Below, piece after piece: positions 51,601 through 64,000 of a DNA stretch of 64,000 nucleotides; position 1 is the stretch's first letter, and each line of letters starts with the position of its first letter. The translations under genes were made by a program, and so were the position numbers. Source of the DNA: Tomocerus qinae. Its lineage: Eukaryota > Arthropoda > Collembola > Entomobryomorpha > Tomoceridae. The stretch lies in NCBI GenBank assembly GCA_020055645.1, contig CM034550.1, positions 21,546,880-21,610,879 of the forward strand. The letters are read 5' to 3'. The notes below the pieces were generated by a model that did no database searches, was not told the origin of the DNA, and worked only from the letters and a program-made list of their open reading frames with translations.

Positions 51601-54600
51601 CCAGTCACCTTTTCCTCCTTCAGAAAATCAACATAGAAATTGAAGAAGAGGATCCCACTGATAATCAGTAGTCTATTACGGCACGTATATTTTCTTTGTA
51701 TGAACTACCCTTTTGAAAAGATGAGAAGCCAAAGCAAACGAGGGCTTCTATCCAGTGTACAAAATACCATTTATCACTTACCAGTGGTAAGTGGTTTTTA
51801 ATGGTATTTAACGTTAAATACCACTACTTAAAAAGTAGTGGTAAGTGGTATAAATGGTAAAAAATAGTTTCATTTAAATTTCGTGTTTGAATTTTGAATT
51901 AAATTCGGTGCCAAAGTATGAAATAGCTTAGCAGATGATCATTGTTGTCACAAATTGATAAGTGTTCATCAATCAGAGTAGGATTCAACCAATGGGGGCG
52001 CTAATAACCCTTGCCGATTGAGAAATTAATTGCAATTAAATTAGCATCAATTTTAAATGGGCGATACCAAATACAATCTTTTTTCCTTCATTTTTTTTAT
52101 AAATTTTGGTGTAAAATCAAATAAATATGATTTAATTGATTAAGGGGCTAATTGGAAATATTTCATAGAAAATAAAGTTTTAAAACTTATATTTTAGGAA
52201 GTCTAGTGTATCTGTACTCAGCTGTCTAATCAATCGCTAAAATTTACCATTTTTACCATTAAATGCATTTTTACCATTAAGTGCATTATTACCACTGTGA
52301 TGGTAAAAAAGGCTAAAAAGTGGTAAATTTTGTACACTGCTTCTATCCCTATCAAGACAAAACAACAAACAGGAGGACCAGAGAATATTAAGGCATTAGG
52401 AAATAATCATATAAATACTAAAGCACACCATAAAGTTTACCTGTTTCTCTGTCCTGTATTTTGTAACTTGGGGTAGCTGTACTCTCAAGGAAGGAACCTC
52501 CTGTCTTATTTCGTAAGAAGATCTTATTACAAGCTCAGGTCAGCTTGGGTCTGGTTATCAACTTCCCCTCGTCCATTCTTTCCATTTCTTGACTATTTCA
52601 GTTCCATATCAATAAGTAGTTAGCGATATAGAAGATTACACAGTAGTAGTTATAAGTACAGACTGTTCCCCTACATAAACGTATTGTGTTTGTATTTTTG
52701 TTTTCTATTTGTATTCTGTGAGCCTACCTATGCAGTTTCCTAATGTAATAATATAAATGGTAGGCTTTTTCCGTTTCAATTGCCCAACTGTCTCAAGTGC
52801 CCTTGCTGTTCCTTCTTGTGACTTGACAGCATGGCAGGGCAGCAGAAGGGAATAGAAAGATGAGCTTAAAGGGAAGATGAAGGGATTGTGTTTTGTAACT
52901 TTGAGTTTGACGTCCCTTTCCCCTCGCTGCTCCTAAGAAAAATGAGACTCGTTTAAAATAAACTGAGGTTTTCCTCAAACTAAAGCAAAGGTTTTGTATG
53001 TGCATGATGTAATGTAAAGCAGAAATGTAAAGCGAAGCTGCGTTTATTGTTGGTTCAGCTTTTTTCCTTTTTCCTATAATCATATCGTAACCTTATCTTA
53101 TGAAATTGCCTACAAACACAAAGTATTAGGACATGCATGCTTGCTTTACTTTGTTATGTTTCACTTGGTTCACCTGGACTGGGTAGAATTCTGTTGTGTG
53201 TTTAAAAGTGAAAAGTTTCGTGTTTGATGGTTTTAAAAGTTTTCTTTTTCTTGGTCTGTGCAGGTGGGTCATCCTTTGTTTGTCTTGGCTGCTCTCCCTC
53301 AACAGAACCATGGCACTTAATCTTCAGCAGAGAGAATGGTCCATGTTCCATTTGACCTGTTGGGGACTGGCCTCCATCCTGACGTCCACAGCTCTCGTAC
53401 ATAAAAAAGTCGATGCGGATGAGCTCACTGGGATTTGCGGTGTTGGCTTTCAGGTTGGTTCTCTTACACAAATGTTACACAACCTTGTTATGCAATTGAA
53501 ACAAAATATTCAATAAGACTCCTTTGCTATGAGATTTACTGTATTTATGCTATGGTGTCCTACCAACATCTACAGCATAATTTATGAAATAAAAATTGTC
53601 CCGTGTAAATGAAAATTGAGTATGGAATGATATTGTGACTACAGTAAGGATAAAAATAATATTTCCCAGCCAGGTTAAGGCTAAACATGTTCTGCTCATC
53701 CAAAGGATCATAACTACAAGAAGCCTGTGACTCTAAGTTGTTTAAGTAGCTAGTACGTTTCTATTGAACTTGTTTTCTTTAGACAATAGAATATTAAATG
53801 CTAGTAATATCTATCTAATTTGCAAGACTAAATTAGGCATTTCCTTTTCTTGTTAACGAAAGTCAAAACGAGATCGTTTAATATAATTATACTGATTGAG
53901 ACTAAGGTTGAATAGGCCGACCGGATGTCATTTACATATCAAAGGGTTAAATGCTAACTAGAAACGTGGCATGGAATAATAATCATGCATGCCTATGTAT
54001 GTGGATTAAATGTTCATAATGCACTAATGTGTTGCCTCCTCTGATGCTACCCCATTGTGATTCAAGTTCATATTCCAGTAAAATACGCTAGGAATAGCTG
54101 ACAGAGAAACTGAGTAATAGTAACAAAATCTAAAACAGACAGTGATTACTTTAGTGTGTAGGATTTATAGAATGACTGCGATTGGAAAATAACGTTAGAA
54201 ACTATTATCCGACTTATGACAAAAAAGGTATATTTAATGATAGAATATTGTAGTAACTAAAAATGCTGTAAAACAGGATATGGATGCCCTGAAGTACTAC
54301 AGTCTGATCCCGGTGAATATCTGTTTGACAATTGGAATAATCTTCCTCCTCATCGGTCTGATCTGTCGATTATTTCCGAATTGGAACGCTTCCCTCATCC
54401 GAATGGAATTCCTGAAGCCAAAATCTTGTCAGAATCGTTTGACAGGCTGTGAATTGTCTTCAGGGAGTTCTTCAGCGCCGCAACATCCTCTGGCTCTTGG
54501 TGGAGGAGCACACTCTCATTTACAAAGTAGTTTCCGTGCTCATCACGGCTACAGCCCGGTTTTGGTTCTTCCGACGAGCCACAGTCACAATCACGTCGTC

Positions 54601-57506
54601 CACGGCCACTCCCAGTGCAATTCTCATTCTCACTCGCATTCTCACGGGCATTTCACGAATAACTGCGGGAGCGGGAGTTGCAGCGGGAGCTTCCACAGCA
54701 ATAACAATGCGGGGAATCTGACGAATTCGACGCCAGTGACGAATGTGCCGGTAACGCATGGACAGCAGCAGCAGCTGTTCGGCGGAAATAGTCCCGCCAG
54801 TGTGGTTGGCGTTGGTGGACTGCATCGCCTAAGAGCGTCGGAGAATTCCAAGGCGGTTTGGATGCGTGTGGGCATTTTCGCTTTGGTTCACAGCCTGCCC
54901 ATCGCTTGTCAGGTTAGTAGTCTTGCACTTGTTCTAATAGTGGCATCCGCGATAATTCTTACATAAAGCTGATGTTATGTGATGTAGGCAGCGTAATATT
55001 TCATGTCAGCTACTCTGCTCTTGTTTGTCTGTTTATTTTTGTGTCTTGTCTTATCTTTAGAATTCGTTATGCATTAATTATGTTATTCACCAAGTATCAC
55101 AGCCACAGCATAACAACAGCCAAGCATGTTTCTAACTCGTCCAATCCTTTTGCTTGCGTGTAAATTAAATTACCAGAAAAATTCTCGAGACCTGTTTTCC
55201 TCATTTCTTTTGCATACTGGAGTAGCGTACAACGTTCAATTCACTTGCTCTAAACTTTTAATTAGACAAAAATGCGTTTAGCTATTTCTATGAACAAACA
55301 AAGCTACTTTTTTCTAGTCAATGACTGAGTCGAGTCATCCACTCACTCACTCACTCACTCACTTGGCTGCTACTACATATTTACTACTACTTGCCATGAA
55401 ATAAACTAAACTCCTTTACGTAGGTGGTCAGAATTACTTGTGTAAATATGCATTAGCTCAGAATTACTTATCTAACACGACCAATAAAACCATTTTTGTC
55501 TTTGTTTCGAGACCAAGCTTAATCCAGCCACCACTTCTTTGCTGCGAATGTAGAAATAAATAAACGCTTAATTTTCTACGGAGTGATGCCCACATAATCT
55601 GTGTAAAAGGACAAATTAAATATTATTCTGAATTAAATGATTTTACAGGTTGGCACTATGGCTTACGAATTGTCAGGCAGAGAAGAATGGGAACTTGGAA
55701 CTGAGCGTCCCAATCTGCAAATATTTCTGCTGCGCCTGAACATGAATCTCATTGCTGGACTGACCACAGGTAATTAAATTGATCAATCAACAAACCTGTA
55801 CTGCCTCGCCCATTTTCTTTATTCTTAAAAATTGAATTGAACTAATTAACATATACATAGACCAGCGTCTGTTGGATTGGTTAGGTCTGACCTGTCATGT
55901 CAATACTATTTGTACAAACACACTTACATCCCTGCTCAGTTACTTATTACATTCCTACTGCAGTTCCCTATTCAACTGAGGAGTAATGACCGTCATACTT
56001 TCAGATTGAATCGTATTATTCCTACCTCGAGTAGATTCTGTAGTTATTTCCTGACAGAGACTCATGCCTGAACGTGAGTCGTTTTGAATTAAAAATTAGC
56101 TCTACAAAAAATAAGTACGTAGCAGACTACAAACTAGAATTGCTATTAATTAACTTAATTTGTATCTTCGTAATCCATCTTTTTAAAAATAAATTGCCAT
56201 CCCTCCCAACGAGATACATGTGTTAAGTTTCTCTGCACAGAATGAATAATAAGAGGTATAATATTGTAGTTCTGTTGTGATAAGAGTGACAGAGGCATAA
56301 GGTTGTTGTAGGTAAGTTATAAAAACAGACAGGGAGACATGCGATGCCATGCGATGTGCACTTACAATAGGGCAAGAAGAGAAATAATAGAAAAGTCAAA
56401 AGTTAGAAAAAAGCTATTGTATGTCCTTCCCTTGTTGTGAGTGGAGATCCCTTTAAGAATTTTAATTCCTCGTTTCTCACGACACGACATGACAAAATGA
56501 CAATGAATGTACTAGTCACAATGCAACACGACTGTAGAGACTTGGACTTGAATTTCAATTGTGCTCCGATAGCCCAGCTAAGTTGACTACGAAGCAAAAG
56601 TCAAGAGGGAAGCTGAAGAAAGACTTTAAGGATGTCTACCTAACGTGACTTGGCTATCCTGGAGTGCATAATCGTTGACTGTGTAATACCAGACACTTAT
56701 AAAATAAATAAGTGAGCAAACGTGCTATACACAGAATAAAAACAGCCAAGTCAGATCTCACTATTGAATTCTCTTAACCCTTAAGGTCGCATTGTAAGCT
56801 ATTGAAATGCTGATGAAAATACATTTTCCTAGTAAAGTACCTACTTATTTATAAGTACCTCCAATCCTCTAGTGCTAGGTAGATATTTATGAGTACATTT
56901 GTTCCATAAATACTTCTTTTCTTAAGATCAACATCAGAAGATCTAAAATGCCGAGTCATTTGAGTTTTCCACTGTAGTCTGAAAATGTGGGATGACTTTG
57001 TATATTTATTTACATTTGCTTGTGTAGTGAGAACGAATGTGACCTTTGTTTTTGTTGTTGGTCTGACAGGTGTGTGGGTGTTGTCGACATATTCGTGGAA
57101 ATCCTTGTCAAATCTCATTCAGCGGTTTTGTCATTGTGTCCACCTGCCATCAAGTAAGGCGCATGAAGAGCAGAAGGTTCCAGTAGCCAACTCTGCGGCA
57201 GCTCCGCTTCTCTCGGCTCCGACGACGACAAACACAAATCTTCCCATTGCCAGTTCGACGACGAATTCCTCGTCATTGCCTCCGTCCTCCAACACTCTCC
57301 CTGTACTCAGTTCCAATAACACATTTACAACCCGCGGAGCTTTAGCAGCCAATACCCAAGCGGGTATTCTTCCCCGCTCACATAACCCCAACCATCATCA
57401 TCACCCATTACCGCCCTTGCCGGCAAGAAACCCGCCAGAGCTTAGCCAACAGTCATTACAGCAGCAAAGAACAGATGCATGGCGACGTGGGGAAACGATC
57501 GTTTAG
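33660..57506 (+). CDS. fz4: Frizzled-4-type Wnt receptor
   Basis: Nine exons, 33660-33903, 43384-43492, 46315-46397, 46537-47294, 48816-49027, 53264-53453, 54277-54912, 55649-55769 and 57070-57506, encode 929 residues; all phases agree. A signal peptide covers about 1-25. The cysteine-rich Wnt-binding domain runs 76-189 with all ten Cys and FZD4-like stretches ([36 protein letters not shown]). A long Ser/Pro linker (190-345) precedes the conserved [17 protein letters not shown] segment. TM1 is near 374-394, then [10 protein letters not shown] (TM2), WWVILCLSW and [15 protein letters not shown]5 (543-566) and TM6 (from about 727) flank an intracellular loop of about 160 residues with a His-rich tract. 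The post-TM7 segment has KSLSNL where Frizzleds carry KTxxxW. The protein ends in ETIV, a class I PDZ ligand like ETVV of FZD4. Plasma-membrane receptor for Wnt. FZD4 assignment rests on CRD and C terminus. Confidence 0.93.
33904..43383 (+). other. Frizzled intron 1 (9.5 kb)
   Basis: Long AT-rich intron splitting the cysteine-rich domain after its first Cys. I see no nested gene, no RNA gene and no large repeat. The many short ORFs are spread over frames and strands without codon bias. Confidence 0.6.
43493..46314 (+). other. Frizzled intron 2
   Basis: 2.8 kb of non-coding sequence within the cysteine-rich domain coding region. Nothing further is recognised. Confidence 0.6.
47295..48815 (+). 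other. Frizzled intron 4
   Basis: 1.5 kb intron between TM1 and the first intracellular loop, holding a (GT)n tract at 47712-47727. Retention would end the protein four codons after the junction (VINL and stop). Confidence 0.65.
47712..47727. repeat. (GT)n microsatellite
   Basis: Eight GT units in Frizzled intron 4. Confidence 0.8.
49028..53263 (+). other. Frizzled intron 5
   Basis: 4.2 kb intron splitting the Trp codon of the WW pair before TM4. It holds the hAT-type MITE at 51753-52339; otherwise no feature is recognised. Confidence 0.65.
51753..52339. mobile_element. Non-autonomous hAT-type MITE
   Basis: The ends are inverted repeats CAGTGTACAAAAT...: left at 51753-51765, right at 52327-52339, with the similarity continuing imperfectly inward (TACCA..., GTGGTAA...). 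The element is bounded by a perfect 8-bp direct repeat CTTCTATC at 51745-51752 and 52340-52347. CAGTG ends plus an 8-bp duplication are hallmarks of hAT elements. The 587-bp body has no transposase frame; it contains internal palindromes of TACCATTT/AAATGGTA type near both ends. It must have been mobilised by a transposase elsewhere. Confidence 0.88.
54577..54651 (+). other. His-rich tract in the Frizzled third intracellular loop
   Basis: Codons for alternating Ser/His and Gly/His, eleven His in 25 residues (e.g. HSHSHSHGH), within exon 7. It lies between TM5 and TM6, hence cytoplasmic. The codons for His and Ser vary (CAC/CAT, AGC/TCT/TCG), so it is not a simple recent triplet expansion. Confidence 0.8.
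55341..55364. repeat. (ACTC)n microsatellite
   Basis: About six tandem ACTC units in Frizzled intron 7. Confidence 0.85.
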
Positions 57507-60500
57507 CAAACAAAAGACTTTTTGTTATAAAAATACTACCCTGTAATTTTAAATTGTATATAATTACTGTTTGTTGTATGTAACATTTTTTCAATGCATA
57601 TTATGTGTCTCATTAGATCCAATTAAGCTTCGTATGTAATTCACCAATGAAAACCCTCCTCTCTAACTTTGAGCTAAATGGTAACTCTTATCGCACTTTC
57701 TCATTATAGGGCATAGTCATACCAAAGAAAACTTGTTGAATTTATATACATTACTCTATAACACTAACTACTTAATATGTATGTACTTATTATATATACA
57801 AATATTTATATAATCCATGTAATTATGAATTTGTCAATGTTGTGTTGGTTGAGTTGGTTTCACTCGCTTCCTATGAGTATGGAGTATCTTTAAAAAAGAA
57901 AAACTGGGAATATATTATGGTGTGGCAAATGTAATAATAATCTCTGCATGGAGCAAAGAACTGAAAGGAAGGAGTTAAGCCAGCTACAGAAACCAAACAA
58001 CGAACCAGTCGCAGTCTTGTCGTGTCGTTTTATTTTATACCGTGAAATAAATTATAAGTTTTCGTTTGTGTTGTGCTGAATCCACTAGTTATGTTATGCA
58101 AATGTCGTGTTTTCCTCGTGTCCTATTCATTGCTCTAAGAAAACAAGCTTTTTTGCCAACAAGTCAGGTAGGCACTGAAAATGGCATTAAATTAAGAATC
58201 ACTCATTCGTATAAATAAACTCGGTACCTATGCAATGCCATTGTGAAGATACTTAAACATAACTCGAAGTGCCTACTGTAAAAAAGGAATGCAAATCTCA
58301 ATTTACATAATATTCAAAGGCATAGTTTGGTATAGACAAAGCCGAGTCTTTAAAATCTCTCTAATTTACATCATCTTTTTCATATTGGCTTAGAGAATAA
58401 TTGTCTACTTATAAATCACTGTCGGTGGCCTGATCTCCCTCCTTTGGTTCGATGGGAGTCTGAAAGTCAAGTTGCATTCAATCATATCACCTGCTGTCTC
58501 ATCCTGTCTTGCCCATGATTTGTTTTTCCAGTTTATTTTATGGCGTGGTTTCCATTTAACTTTATATTCCATTGTATCTTAAGCTATGACATTTCACCTC
58601 TCAGCTAACGATACTCACGACAAATAAATACTTAGGTACTAGTCTTATACGCTTGCTGAAATTACAATAAATACGCTATATGCATAAAAGGTTTCTTTTC
58701 TTAAGTGTTTGTGTTGATCGTGAAAATGAATTAGTTAGGTAGTCCGTTGGAGTTTCTAGGTGATGTCACACTTGCTATATGTGTTTAGGCATTAACACCA
58801 TAAAATAAATACAAACATAGCTCCATACACAATAACTACATAATATATACGTAACAACACTGCCAGTACTACTATACAGTATGAATTCACTGTTAATGAT
58901 GTGCAGAGGATGCAAGCTATCACCATTCAACGAGCAAAATGAAATTCTAATAGAATCGTGACCTAACCTTTAGAATAAAATGATTTAATTCTCTCCGAGT
59001 GTTCATCGCTCCAGGGCCTATTCCTTTATGACACTGACATTGCTCTGTCTATACACATAACAACTCTTCTCTGAGCTGATTATATCTCTACGTTTAACAA
59101 TCAGGCAACTATAATAAAGTTTCATGCAATTTAAGAAAGGGAACTTGACTTCGTTCCAGTGGATGTGGAAAATACAGTCAACATCCCAACCGTTTATAAC
59201 TTAGCTATTACTACAGTGTTTACTACTATGGCCTACTATAGTAGTATGGCCTGCGTTTCATATATTTACCTTTAACATATAGTAATAACACTTTTAATGC
59301 ATATGGCAAATTATATTGCATAATAGCATACATATAGTCTATGGGCATGCACATCTTGTTTTGGTTATCTTTGATATCATTATTCGTGCTGACAGTAATG
59401 CATGATGTGTAGTTAAACTATATCATTATTGCAAAGAATAAACAATCAGAAGTTACTTTCTTAACACACCAAAATTGCATGATGATTAATTTCCGTAGCT
59501 TTAGATAAAGGCATGTGTTTGCATTTTTTAAAATAGCTATTTTCACCTGCGCTTGTTCACAGAATGAATCATACAGTATACACTCTGTGTTTAATATGTA
59601 ATTAATGCAAAGGTGTTTTTGGTAGGAATAGGAGATGACAGGTGAATAGGCAACGTTTGATCAGGCAGTTATCGAGTAATTAACACAATACCTAATTACA
59701 CAGTCAAAAATCCAGTCAAAAGTTTTGAGGAAATAAGTGCATTAATTTAGCTCACTCAGCCTTTTTTTTACTTTAAGTACATCTGCGTTGATTTTTTGTC
59801 AAAAGGATCTCAAGGAAATAATACCAGCATACTATTACAGACACGCTATATACCTACTTTGTTCAACTGGTAAAGCTTTCATCTGTAATCCTATAACTGG
59901 TCTATGGCCTGTTGGCCTAGTCTTATTTCTCGTAATAAGTATAATAATGGTTTGTCTAAGTAATTCTATCGCCACAAAAGAAGGGAGAAAATTAAAGTTT
60001 TTGCTCGGTTAGGGGCAGCCAGCCTTCTTGAGATTAAAAATACACAAAAGTGATATATAGTGACGCTTGGGATTTTCATTAACCTCTAAATCAGCTCCGA
60101 GTCATTCTAGTCAACAGGACTTATCCTAACTTATCTTATTTTCTCCGAATATTCTGTACTAACATAAATTACTCGGAGGAACTAAGACAGACGGAGTGAA
60201 TGATGACGAAAATTTTGTTGGTTTACTTCCAAACGCATTACTTAGACGGAAATCTAATGTTCCTCTTTTACAATACAACAAACAACAGAGCAAGGCAAGG
60301 CCCCTAAATTTTCTGTCACGTCAATAATTCAATTCCCTTTAGAGATGGCACGTCCCTTGAAAGGAAAACACTTGCACTATTGTGTCCCTTAACTTGACTG
60401 CTTCGAGATATAAATTCACCTCGACTGAACCGTACAGAGTGAGGTAGGTACTTGCAATAACTGACATGATAATATATTGCTTTCGAAATGATTTCTCTTT

Positions 60501-63500
60501 GAGCTCTCTACCTCCCACTTCTAACTAAACAATAAATGAGGACAAATGACAATTGTCCATGGAAAATCTACTTTGCACCGTATTCTACCACTTCTATATA
60601 CACCAATACAGACACAACGGATTTTGACACAAATCAATTCCTCATTTTGTCCCTGAATCTTGATTGATGACCACTAAAAATTCCAAGGAGAAACAAACAA
60701 ACCAACTCAACCGTTTTGGCAAGCCATAATCCATCGTGGAGATAACGGGTCTCGAAACGGTCTAAATAATATTCAAGAATCTTAGAAATTGGGTATCCTA
60801 CGTAAAAGGACAATAAACAAAGTAGGTGGGAAGAAAGATGCTCCTTAATTAGGTCATTAATCAAATTGTTAAGTGAACACAATATTTTCTGATGCAAAAA
60901 TGTAAATAGCTGTAAAATTCAATAATTTCATGAAAAAAAATTCTGCTGCAAGATAAATGTGTAAATGTAAATGGAAAGTTGATTGCAAGCTGCCTAAAAG
61001 TGTCCGATTGCCTAATTTATAGAGTAAGCTAACCAAAATGGAAACATGAGATTGATAATGATTAAATGTATCGAGTAGAACAAATAAATAGACAGATGTG
61101 AATCGAAATGGTAATTTGTGATAGATTTTCGTATGGTAGATACTGGATATATTTACATAGGAATTAGAGTTCGTTAGTAGAGCGAGGAACTGGAAAATGG
61201 AAGGCAGCTGCCGAAGTCTAAATAGATTTGCCCGCCCAGTCAACAGAAACCTCATAATTAAACAAAAGCATATGCCTTTAAAAGCGAACTGTTTTCCTGT
61301 ATCTTGTCCATGATAAAGATTGTTTATAAAGTACATAATGGATAGACGTATAATAAAATATAATTACATAGGTAGTGTACACTTGAACGGATTGATAGAT
61401 AGGAGTCTAGTTCTAGTTAACAAAATTATCTCCTGATATTGATATTACGGCCCAGATTTTTATATTTGCTTAGCTGTCTTGTTAGCTCATGCAACAAATC
61501 CCATTGGAAAAGAAACTAAAAGTAGGCATCGATAGAAATTAAATACATAGTAACCACATAGTAGATACACACGAACTCTCAGACAGACTGGTCCAGTTCA
61601 GGTTAGGTCATGCACCATGATATCTTATTAGAACCAGTTGAAAATTACTCCAACCTAACCACTGCTCCTCCAACTAAGTGAATAAGAAAATAAAAATCCT
61701 TTCCCTACTATTTCCAATTCTATCCAATCTTCTATTATTTCGACCAGAAGCAATAGAGAGGGGATTATACCCATATGGAGTTAGTTGCAGGCAAAAGTTA
61801 AATTCAGGTCATGAAATGAAATTCATGAAAATGTTGCGTGTCCTGTCTTCTCACTGCTTGTCTACTTTGACTCCACTCGTCATTTTCCTAACGATGTTGG
61901 ATTTAATTTAAAAATTTCAAATCAAAAGAGTGAGAATTAAAGGAAAGGGAACGTCAGGTCATATCAGATTCTAAGAGCGTCGGACGGCCACTCCGCCCAG
62001 CATGACATGATGGAAGAGTCGAAGACAGGCCTGCACAAAACATCCCCACGCAACAAACAAACCAATAAGCTAAAAAAGTGCACTGCAACCCTGCTTCACA
62101 AAAAAGAACTTATTTACTCGCATGTCTCTATGTGTAATATAATAGAGTAATGCATAACCACAACCTAACCACAAAGATGCAACTTTTAGTACCCAGCCCT
62201 TACTATACAGTTACAGCGCCTTGATTTATTCTTCTCGGAAATAAGTACTCACTCCTAAATTCTTTCCTCTCAATATCTATGCATACCATCAACATTACTA
62301 ATATATGGACACTCCTTCACCTTCAAAGTATCGAGCCTTGTTTTCAATACATACGTTATTTTTATTCTACTTTGCATAACACTTTCATAATCTGAACAGG
62401 TGTATTAATTGAAAAGTTTTCATCCTTTAGTTAATTCGTATATAAGTGTGCAGATACATATTTTGATGCAATTGAATCTACTTCGGAAATTAAAAGTATT
62501 TTGCATCGCAGCCAGTAATTTCTAGTTGATGGTTAATCTATTAATTGAATCCATATTATATCGCCCTCAGTGTATTCTACCCTATTCTACAAATACATTA
62601 AATACAATGACATTTTAATGGCGCTCGCATAAAACAGTAGCAAGTGAATGTACCATATTTGTACCTATAGTTTAGATTTTTGAGAAATGTCATTTTTATT
62701 GTACCATTTTAATGCGTTAATAAAAAGTAATGTAACTCTGGATCTAAAGTGGTCATCTTCTGAAGTGTATTGTGCGGGAGAGTAAAAAAGGCTGTAACAA
62801 TCAAGTGAAATCAATTGAATAGGATTGAAAAGGAAGAGAGTTGGAGAGGAGTCTCACTGAATACATACCTAAGTATGTAGTACGACTTGAAGTGTTGGCC
62901 TGGATGTCTATGGAAGATATATAGAGATGGTATGAAATGGTGTGGTAAGGGATATAGAATGAGTTATGTGTAAGGCTGTGAAGGAATGAAGAGTGAGTGA
63001 GTGTAGGATCTCCAAGGAGGCTTGCACATGAGTCTGAGTTGAATTGTAATAGGAATTAGGATGCATTACTCATTGCAAGTCTCCGTCCATTTGGATAGTT
63101 GAGTCAAAGAGTCAAACTGGGAGAGATGATGAAAAAAGTGTAAAAGAGGAAAGGTGGGTGAGTGGAGAGAATACAGCCTATAAGAGTACCAACACTTTTT
63201 GCTTCCATAAATCATCTGGCAAACGAGATAAGTCGGCCTTCCCTAAGGCAGACTGAAGCCAAGCTATACACAATTCTCCAGCAGAGCCAAAACCAGCTCT
63301 CTCTCCACCATCTAATGCACTCTGTCCAATTCTCTAATACTACTCTGACATTTCTTCTCCTCTACTCTCTGCCTTCCTCTGCTTTTACACTACGCACAAT
63401 AGCAATTCTTAAGACTTGAATCTTGTGTATGAAATCCATGATCTGGTGCTCCATTACTTACACTTGTATACAAAAATACTTATTCTTACACGTAGGAATG

Positions 63501-64000
63501 TACATTTGCTTACTCAGATTGGTGCTAACTATCTCTTAAAACACAATCGGGTGTCCATACTGTATACATTGTTCATCTGCCTATATAGTAGTAGTAGTAG
63601 CTTCTGGATGTTCATACCAGCTTACTTTACATGTTAACATACACCGGACTAGACTACCTCATAGCAAACAAGCATATAGCATGGACATCAACAGGTTTCC
63701 CAATGTTACTCCTTTTTGTACATAAACATTCTGGAACGTAGCACATTAAATGAATTATTGTTACTTGTGTATAGCTAAGGAATGACTAACCTACTAGTAT
63801 AATACTATTAAATATATACATATATAAAAAGTACCTGTCTAAATTAAAATATACCATTTCCTACATGTCATAGAGATGCACATACCTTTACAATCGTAAG
63901 AGTAGTTACAGGTAAGTGTAAATTCCAGAGTTGTTACGCGTAAGTAAGTGAGAGATGTGCAACTAAGTTGATACATGGAGGAGGGAAGTAAATTGGAAGA
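57507..64000. other. Frizzled 3' UTR and intergenic region
   Basis: No ORF here shows coding character or acceptable splice context, and no RNA gene or large repeat is recognised. The first half kilobase is probably Frizzled 3' UTR. A short GTA repeat lies at about 63587-63600. Confidence 0.5.
58046..58051 (+). terminator. Possible poly(A) signal of the Frizzled gene
   Basis: AATAAA about 540 nt after the Frizzled stop codon. It is the first clear canonical hexamer on the + strand that I found downstream. Confidence 0.35.

Noticed and set aside
54520-54875. Minus-strand ORFs of 77-101 codons opposite the Frizzled exon 7
   Set aside because: They are antisense shadows of the GC-richer Frizzled exon and show no domain or splice context.
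59788-60012. 74-codon ORF with a hydrophobic stretch
   Set aside because: Isolated, with no promoter, splice or family evidence.
60869-61336. Minus-strand ORF of 155 codons
   Set aside because: Hydrophobic, AT-driven composition, no recognised domain and no supporting splice or promoter context; chance is likely in a 6 kb gap.
1-64000. tRNA, rRNA or other structured RNA genes
   Set aside because: I saw no tRNA A/B-box pair with an acceptor stem nor rRNA-like sequence by eye; a covariance-model scan would be needed to be certain.

Overview
The window looks like nuclear DNA of an arthropod. It is AT-rich, introns are spliced at GT-AG with many short (60-150 bp) introns, and the protein-coding genes are animal genes. 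The gene set and the F-box family style would fit a springtail or another early-branching hexapod, but the taxon is a guess. Intron-exon models below were built by hand; every model keeps frame through all junctions.

Layout. (1) 122-211, + strand: last coding exon of a hexokinase whose body lies left of the window. (2) 1235-3652, - strand: a complete five-exon CLPB (SKD3), the ankyrin-repeat AAA+ disaggregase of the mitochondrial intermembrane space. (3) 3653-4609: a shared, CpG-bearing head-to-head promoter region. (4) 4610-20833, + strand: a complete long-form intersectin (EH-EH-coiled coil-four SH3-DH-PH-C2) with a 7.7 kb intron between the SH3 half and the RhoGEF half, and two alternative exons for the start of the C2 domain. 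(5) 21453-25501: a nested palindromic repeat field made largely of shuffled pieces of the neighbouring acylphosphatase gene. (6) 25816-26545, + strand: an apparently intact four-exon acylphosphatase, with a 17-nt exon that carries the catalytic Arg. (7) 26879-28104, - strand: a three-exon F-box protein, convergent with acylphosphatase. (8) 28105-32689: no gene seen. (9) 33660-57506, + strand: a complete nine-exon Frizzled-4-type Wnt receptor with long introns, a probable 5' UTR exon at about 32690-32884, and a hAT-type MITE with an 8-bp target-site duplication in intron 5. (10) 57507-64000: 3' UTR and intergenic sequence.

The genes are unrelated in function: glycolysis, mitochondrial proteostasis, endocytosis/GEF signalling, acyl phosphate hydrolysis, ubiquitin-ligase adaptor, Wnt signalling. 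I see no operon-like or pathway cluster. The most unusual part is the acylphosphatase-derived inverted-repeat field: six fragment copies of its 5' flank, five of its exon-1 start and five of its exon-3 end lie in both orientations directly upstream of the intact gene. Second are the paired C2 exons in intersectin, and third a roughly 160-residue third intracellular loop with a His-rich tract in the Frizzled receptor.
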